From Gilliamella apicola (GTDB taxonomy: Bacteria > Pseudomonadota > Gammaproteobacteria > Enterobacterales > Orbaceae), in contig NZ_CP007445.1 in NCBI RefSeq assembly GCF_000599985.1, positions 2,542,001 through 2,606,000 of the forward strand: a DNA stretch of 64,000 nucleotides, given 5' to 3'. Positions 59,761 through 64,000 of the stretch are shown in pieces. Under the pieces are notes generated by a model that was not told the origin of the DNA, ran no database searches, and worked only from the letters and a program-made list of their open reading frames with translations. A program made the translations under genes and the position numbers. Each line of letters opens with the position of its first letter. The stretch's first letter is position 1.

Positions 59761-60081
59761 TTATAAAGCTATTTTACCTACATTTTTGTCCAATGTTGCT
59801 TGACCAATACCAGATACTTCTTTCAATTGTTCTATAGAAACAAATGACCCAAATTTTTCACGATATTCAACAATTTTTTTGGCTTTACTTATCCCTATAC
59901 CTGTTAATACTTTAGCTAACTCTTCTGCTGTAGCTGTATTAATATTGACTTGTATAAGTTGTTGCTGTTCCTTTTGAGTTACTTCATTTTTAGTTACTTC
60001 ATTAGATGAATTATCCGCAAAACTTAATCCGGAAAAAGTGATACTTGATAATAAAATACAAAAAATTGAAAATAGTTTCAT
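59761..60081 (-). CDS. Exported helix-hairpin-helix protein (ComEA/YbaV-like)
   Basis: A 106-aa protein with a signal peptide (MKLFSIFCILLSSITFSGLSFA), a short polar linker and a ComEA HhH pair (VNINTATAEELAKVLTGIGISKAKKIVEYREKFG). It probably binds DNA in the periplasm, as in competence. It is the neighbour of ppiD, as ybaV is in E. coli. Confidence 0.88.
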   Translation of the reverse strand: MKLFSIFCILLSSITFSGLSFADNSSNEVTKNEVTQKEQQQLIQVNINTATAEELAKVLTGIGISKAKKIVEYREKFGSFVSIEQLKEVSGIGQATLDKNVGKIAL

Positions 60082-60174
60082 TTGATTAACCTCTTAATAA
60101 TAGTTATGCAATTAATATGCTTTTTAACTATCTCATTTAATCAAATGTTAAAGGATTATTAATTTCAAAAATGA

Positions 60175-60198
60175 AAAAAGTCACCAAAGTGACTTTTC
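60175..60198 (-). terminator. Terminator of ppiD
   Basis: AAAAGTCAC/GTGACTTTT with loop CAAA, T-rich on the minus strand. Confidence 0.75.
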
Positions 60199-60234
60199 AT
60201 TTTTGCTGAATTTTGCATTAATTTATGATTTGGA

Positions 60235-62094
60235 TCACAAATTTGCATCTGGCATAATTTCAATCTTAACTTTGGAACGAATATCTTCAGTAAGAGAAGA
60301 ATATATATTCTTGATATATAATGGTAATAATTCAGACGAAATATCTTTTTGTTCATTAGGTGTTTTTACATCGGTTAATACTACAATAGCAGCGCTTTTA
60401 TCATCTAAATATTGAACACCAAAAACTCTTTTAGATGTAACTGATGGTACCAAATCAAAAACCATATCAACGATTTTCTTATCTAACACCTTTGAATTTC
60501 GAGTAAGTTTATAACTTTGAGAAAAGTTTACATTTGAAGAGCTACCTTTTTCATTTAATTGCGTTAATATATTATCTACAGTTGATGTGAAACGTTCCTT
60601 AGCAATATTTTGATAAATTTTTCTATTAATTTCAGCTTGAACTTCTTCAAAAGGTGCTATGCCTTCCTCACGATAATCAACAATTTGAATAACAAAATTA
60701 ATCATATTAATACCTTGACCAACAGTTATCATTTCTGAAACGTTACCTGTTGCTTTCCCATCAATAATCATTTGATCACCAAATGCAACATCTCTAATTT
60801 CAGGATATCGTAAAATTGTAGTGATATCATTGTAATAAGACCATTTGGAATTAACTATATCTAAGTCAGAGTCTTTTGCAATCGCTTCTAATGAATTAGG
60901 ATTTTTGTTTACCGCAGTCTGAATTTTGTTTTCAACAGAATCAAATATAGCATTCAGTTTTTCATCCTCCAGCTTTGAAGTAATAATATGTTTTGCATAA
61001 TCAAAATTCATAACTTTAGATTTTTGAATATTATCTAATTTGACAATAATATAACCATCATCAACTTTTATTGGCTTAGAAATTTGTCCAATTTTTTTTA
61101 AATTAGCATCTTTAAACGCTTGAGGTAATGAATCATCGATATTAAACCATCCCAATGAACCATTTTTTCCATATGGAGATATACCATCATTCTCATTTAC
61201 TGTTTTAACAATAGTATCAAAATTACCACCAGATGATAGTTCTTTCATAATATCATCTGCCTGCTCCTTATCAGTGACATAAATTACACTATAAGCTTGT
61301 TTTTCTGGGAAAGAATAATCTTTTTTATTTTTTTGAAATTGCTTTTGTACTTCTTCATCACTAATACGAATTTTATCTATGTAATTAGATTTTCTATTTA
61401 AAATATAATTAAACTTGACTCTCTCTTTTCGATAAAACTCACTTTTATGTTCTTCATAATATTTCTTTTCATCGTCAACAGTGATTTTAACATCATCCAT
61501 ATTTACCACTTTAGGGCTCAAAGTTGATGTATAAACTGTTCTTGTTTGATCCTTTAATTTGGCTAACTCTGAATCTACAGGTAATACAAAACTTGAATTT
61601 ACTAAAGCATTAATGACTTGTTGTTGTTTCAAAAAGGTTTTCAAGCTAGCACCATAACTATCGGGTGTATAGCCATCTGCTGAAATACGTTCTAAATATT
61701 TTTTATTACTAAATTTGTCATTTTCAAAAAACTCTTGGTCTTGTCTAATGAATTCTTTGACTCTTTCATTACTAATATTTGCATTTAACTGCTCAGCAAA
61801 TTTATAAGATAAAAAATTCGTAATTTGTGAATATAATATGTTACGGCGAAGTTGTTTGATAAAAGTAGGGTCACCAGCTGACTTTGATGTAACCTTTCTT
61901 GCTATTGCTTCAAATTGTGCTCGATTTATTCCTTCTCCATCAACTTTTGCAATGTATTGTTGAGCATCACGCGCATTGTTACCGCCACCGAATCCAAAAA
62001 AACCTATCCCTGTGAATATAAATGATAAAATAATTATTGCAAAAATAATTTTAACTACAATATGGTTTGCAGCTGTGCGGATTGTATCCATCAT
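60235..62094 (-). CDS. ppiD: PpiD, membrane-anchored periplasmic chaperone
   Basis: A 619-aa protein. The start MMDTIRTAANHIVVKIIFAIIILSFIFTGIGFFGFGGG has the single anchor, followed by a SurA-like N-domain and one parvulin domain (about 265-355, AYSVIYVTDKEQADDIMKELSSGGNFD). It sits at the exit of the SecYEG channel. hupB, which lies between lon and ppiD in E. coli, is absent. Confidence 0.95.
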   Translation of the reverse strand: MMDTIRTAANHIVVKIIFAIIILSFIFTGIGFFGFGGGNNARDAQQYIAKVDGEGINRAQFEAIARKVTSKSAGDPTFIKQLRRNILYSQITNFLSYKFAEQLNANISNERVKEFIRQDQEFFENDKFSNKKYLERISADGYTPDSYGASLKTFLKQQQVINALVNSSFVLPVDSELAKLKDQTRTVYTSTLSPKVVNMDDVKITVDDEKKYYEEHKSEFYRKERVKFNYILNRKSNYIDKIRISDEEVQKQFQKNKKDYSFPEKQAYSVIYVTDKEQADDIMKELSSGGNFDTIVKTVNENDGISPYGKNGSLGWFNIDDSLPQAFKDANLKKIGQISKPIKVDDGYIIVKLDNIQKSKVMNFDYAKHIITSKLEDEKLNAIFDSVENKIQTAVNKNPNSLEAIAKDSDLDIVNSKWSYYNDITTILRYPEIRDVAFGDQMIIDGKATGNVSEMITVGQGINMINFVIQIVDYREEGIAPFEEVQAEINRKIYQNIAKERFTSTVDNILTQLNEKGSSSNVNFSQSYKLTRNSKVLDKKIVDMVFDLVPSVTSKRVFGVQYLDDKSAAIVVLTDVKTPNEQKDISSELLPLYIKNIYSSLTEDIRSKVKIEIMPDANL

Positions 62095-62185
62095 TTCTTG
62101 CGATTCTCCATATATCTAAAGATTAATTGGGCAAGTATAGCATATTTACCTAAATTGGCTATTATCGGAACGTTAAGAGATAAAA

Positions 62186-62213
62186 AAAGATCAACACTAA
62201 GTTGATCTTTTTA
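62186..62213 (-). terminator. Terminator of lon
   Basis: AAAGATCAAC/GTTGATCTTT with loop ACTAA and flanking A/T runs. Confidence 0.85.
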
Positions 62214-62226
62214 AAATTAAATACAA

Positions 62227-64000
62227 TTAATTTAATTGTGTCTGAACTGGAATTTTAGATTTTATTTGTTTAGTAGCCTTTTTAGTTGCGTGTTTTAAAC
62301 TAATTTTATCTTCTTCAAGTTCAATACCAAATGGATTATTTTGTAACGCTATTGTTATTACTTCATCAATCCATTTTACCGGGCAAATATCAATTTCAGC
62401 TTTAACATTATCTGGAATTTCTTCTAGATCTTTTACATTATCCATCGGTATAACAACAGTTTTAATTCCACCTCTATGTGCTGCAAGTAATTTTTCTTTA
62501 AGTCCACCAATAGGTAGCACTTCTCCTCTTAAAGTAATTTCCCCTGTCATAGCAACGTCTGAACGAACAGGGTTTCCAGTTAACGTTGAAATTAACGATG
62601 TACACATAGCGATACCAGCGCTTGGACCATCTTTCGGCGTAGCCCCATCGGGAACATGAACATGAATATCACGTTTTTCGTAAAAATCACCATTAATACC
62701 TAACTTTTCAGCACGAGAACGTACTACTGTCAATGCGGTTTGAATAGACTCTTGCATCACATCACCCAACGAACCGGTATAAGTTAACTTACCTTTACCC
62801 GGTACACTAACTGATTCAATTGTAAGTAAATCACCACCTACTTCAGTCCATGCAAGACCAATAACTTGACCAATTCGATTCTCATTATCGGTTTTACCAT
62901 AATCGAATCGTTGTACACCTAGAAAATCTTTTAAGTTATCTTGGGTTATCGTCACTTTTTTCAACTTACTATTTAAAGCTAATTGTTTTACAACTTTACG
63001 GCAAATTTTTGCTATTTCCCTTTCTAAGCTACGAACACCTGCTTCTCGAGTATAATAGCGAATAATTCCAATTATAGCTGAATCATCTATTCTAATTTCT
63101 TTTGGTTTTAATCCATTATTCTCTATTTGTTTAGAAATAAGATGCTGTTTAGCAATGTTTAATTTTTCATCTTCTGTATAGCCTGAAAGACGAATAACTT
63201 CCATTCTATCTAACAATGGTGCTGGAATATTCATCGAATTAGCAGTAGCAACAAACATCACATCAGATAAATCATAATCAACTTCAAGATAGTGATCACT
63301 AAAAGCATTATTTTGTTCTGGATCAAGTACTTCTAACAAAGCAGAAGCAGGATCACCTCGCATGTCCGAAGCCATCTTATCAATTTCATCCAATAAAAAT
63401 AATGGGTTTTTGACACCAACTTTTACCATACGTTGAATCAATTTACCTGGCATAGAACCGATATAAGTTCTTCTATGTCCACGAATTTCTGCTTCATCAC
63501 GAACCCCACCTAATGCCATTCGGACATATTTACGTCCTGTTGCTTTAGCGATAGACTGACCAAGAGATGTTTTACCTACACCTGGAGGTCCAACTAGACA
63601 TAATATAGGTCCTTTGACTTTATTAATTCGACCTTGAACAGCCAAATATTCCAAGATACGATCCTTAACTCTTTCTAAACCGTAATGATCTTTATCTAGA
63701 ATTTTTTGAGCGCCCTCAATATCTTTCTTAACTTTGCTACGTTTATGCCATGGAATTTGTAGCATCCAATCAATATATCCTCTGACCACAGTTGCTTCAG
63801 CAGACATTGCAGGCATCATTTTGAGTTTATTAAGTTCAGCTAAAGCTTTTTCTGTTGCCTCTTGTGGCATTTTAGCTTTGGTAATTTTATTTTTTAACTC
63901 TTCATATTCATCTGGTTTATTATCGATATCACCCAATTCTTTATGAATTGCTTTTATTTGCTCATTAAGGTAATACTCTTTTTGCGCTTTCTCCATTTGT
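62227..64000 (-). CDS. lon: Lon protease, partial (N-terminus beyond window)
   Basis: At least 589 C-terminal residues, starting near residue 200 of a usual Lon (about 780 aa); the frame runs off the right edge. Walker [10 protein letters not shown], Walker B FLLDEIDK, the catalytic Ser in PKDGPSAG and Lys in [12 protein letters not shown]. It degrades misfolded and regulatory proteins. Gene order lon-ppiD-ybaV is conserved, less hupB. Confidence 0.97.
   Translation of the reverse strand, partial: QMEKAQKEYYLNEQIKAIHKELGDIDNKPDEYEELKNKITKAKMPQEATEKALAELNKLKMMPAMSAEATVVRGYIDWMLQIPWHKRSKVKKDIEGAQKILDKDHYGLERVKDRILEYLAVQGRINKVKGPILCLVGPPGVGKTSLGQSIAKATGRKYVRMALGGVRDEAEIRGHRRTYIGSMPGKLIQRMVKVGVKNPLFLLDEIDKMASDMRGDPASALLEVLDPEQNNAFSDHYLEVDYDLSDVMFVATANSMNIPAPLLDRMEVIRLSGYTEDEKLNIAKQHLISKQIENNGLKPKEIRIDDSAIIGIIRYYTREAGVRSLEREIAKICRKVVKQLALNSKLKKVTITQDNLKDFLGVQRFDYGKTDNENRIGQVIGLAWTEVGGDLLTIESVSVPGKGKLTYTGSLGDVMQESIQTALTVVRSRAEKLGINGDFYEKRDIHVHVPDGATPKDGPSAGIAMCTSLISTLTGNPVRSDVAMTGEITLRGEVLPIGGLKEKLLAAHRGGIKTVVIPMDNVKDLEEIPDNVKAEIDICPVKWIDEVITIALQNNPFGIELEEDKISLKHATKKATKQIKSKIPVQTQLN

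Overview
The window is AT-rich DNA from a gammaproteobacterium. Core gene content (mukF-mukE-mukB, oxyR and fabR, pcnB, lptD-surA-rsmA-apaH, moaC-moaD-moaE-ybhL, priA, ybaV-like-ppiD-lon) is enterobacterial in kind, but the low G+C and thinned synteny fit the Orbaceae (Gilliamella or Frischella, insect-gut symbionts) better. The genus is an inference. No rRNA, tRNA or CRISPR array was recognised.

The left 17.6 kb is accessory. A PAAR-tipped type VI secretion effector (DUF4225-like, glycine-rich hydrophobic C-terminal domain) is followed by three tandem copies of a small three-helix membrane protein that is its likely immunity protein. Next comes a decayed P4-like satellite or integrative element: a 211-aa unknown protein, an array of about nine 10-bp repeats, an AlpA-like regulator, a Rha-type regulator, a small YlcI/YnfO-like gene on the opposite strand, two small unknown genes, and a P4 alpha-type primase/helicase. 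An IS3-family element splits the primase. A second, IS150-like element sits in the loop of the terminator just after it. A P4-type integrase with at least three frameshifts closes the element. To its right, blocks of the effector locus's own upstream DNA recur in the same order (81, 451, 664 and 1281 match 14647, 14835, 15764 and 15994). They lead into a second array in which the effector has been deleted down to its last 29 codons, but four immunity paralogues and a fifth remnant remain: an orphan immunity array.

The middle part (17.9-26.5 kb) holds lemA, a MerR-family regulator divergent from a LepA/EF4 GTPase with an atypical C-terminal tail, and a class II microcin cluster. That cluster has a C39-peptidase ABC exporter, a CvaA/HlyD-type adaptor and two paralogous precursor peptides with double-glycine-type leaders, each with its own promoter block and terminator. 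No immunity gene was found for the microcins.

From 26.8 kb on the window is core-like: the MukBEF condensin operon; a Fur-box-controlled secreted DUF4198 protein; a nucleoside salvage operon (HTH-ribokinase fusion, nucleoside hydrolase, MFS transporter); pntAB; an exported alpha/beta hydrolase; oxyR overlapping fabR; pcnB with an apparent AUU start codon; lptD-surA-rsmA-apaH-sppA without pdxA and apaG; a YejM-like sulfatase; ybhL-moaEDC without moaA or moaB; priA; and ybaV-like-ppiD-lon without hupB between ppiD and lon. lon runs off the right edge.
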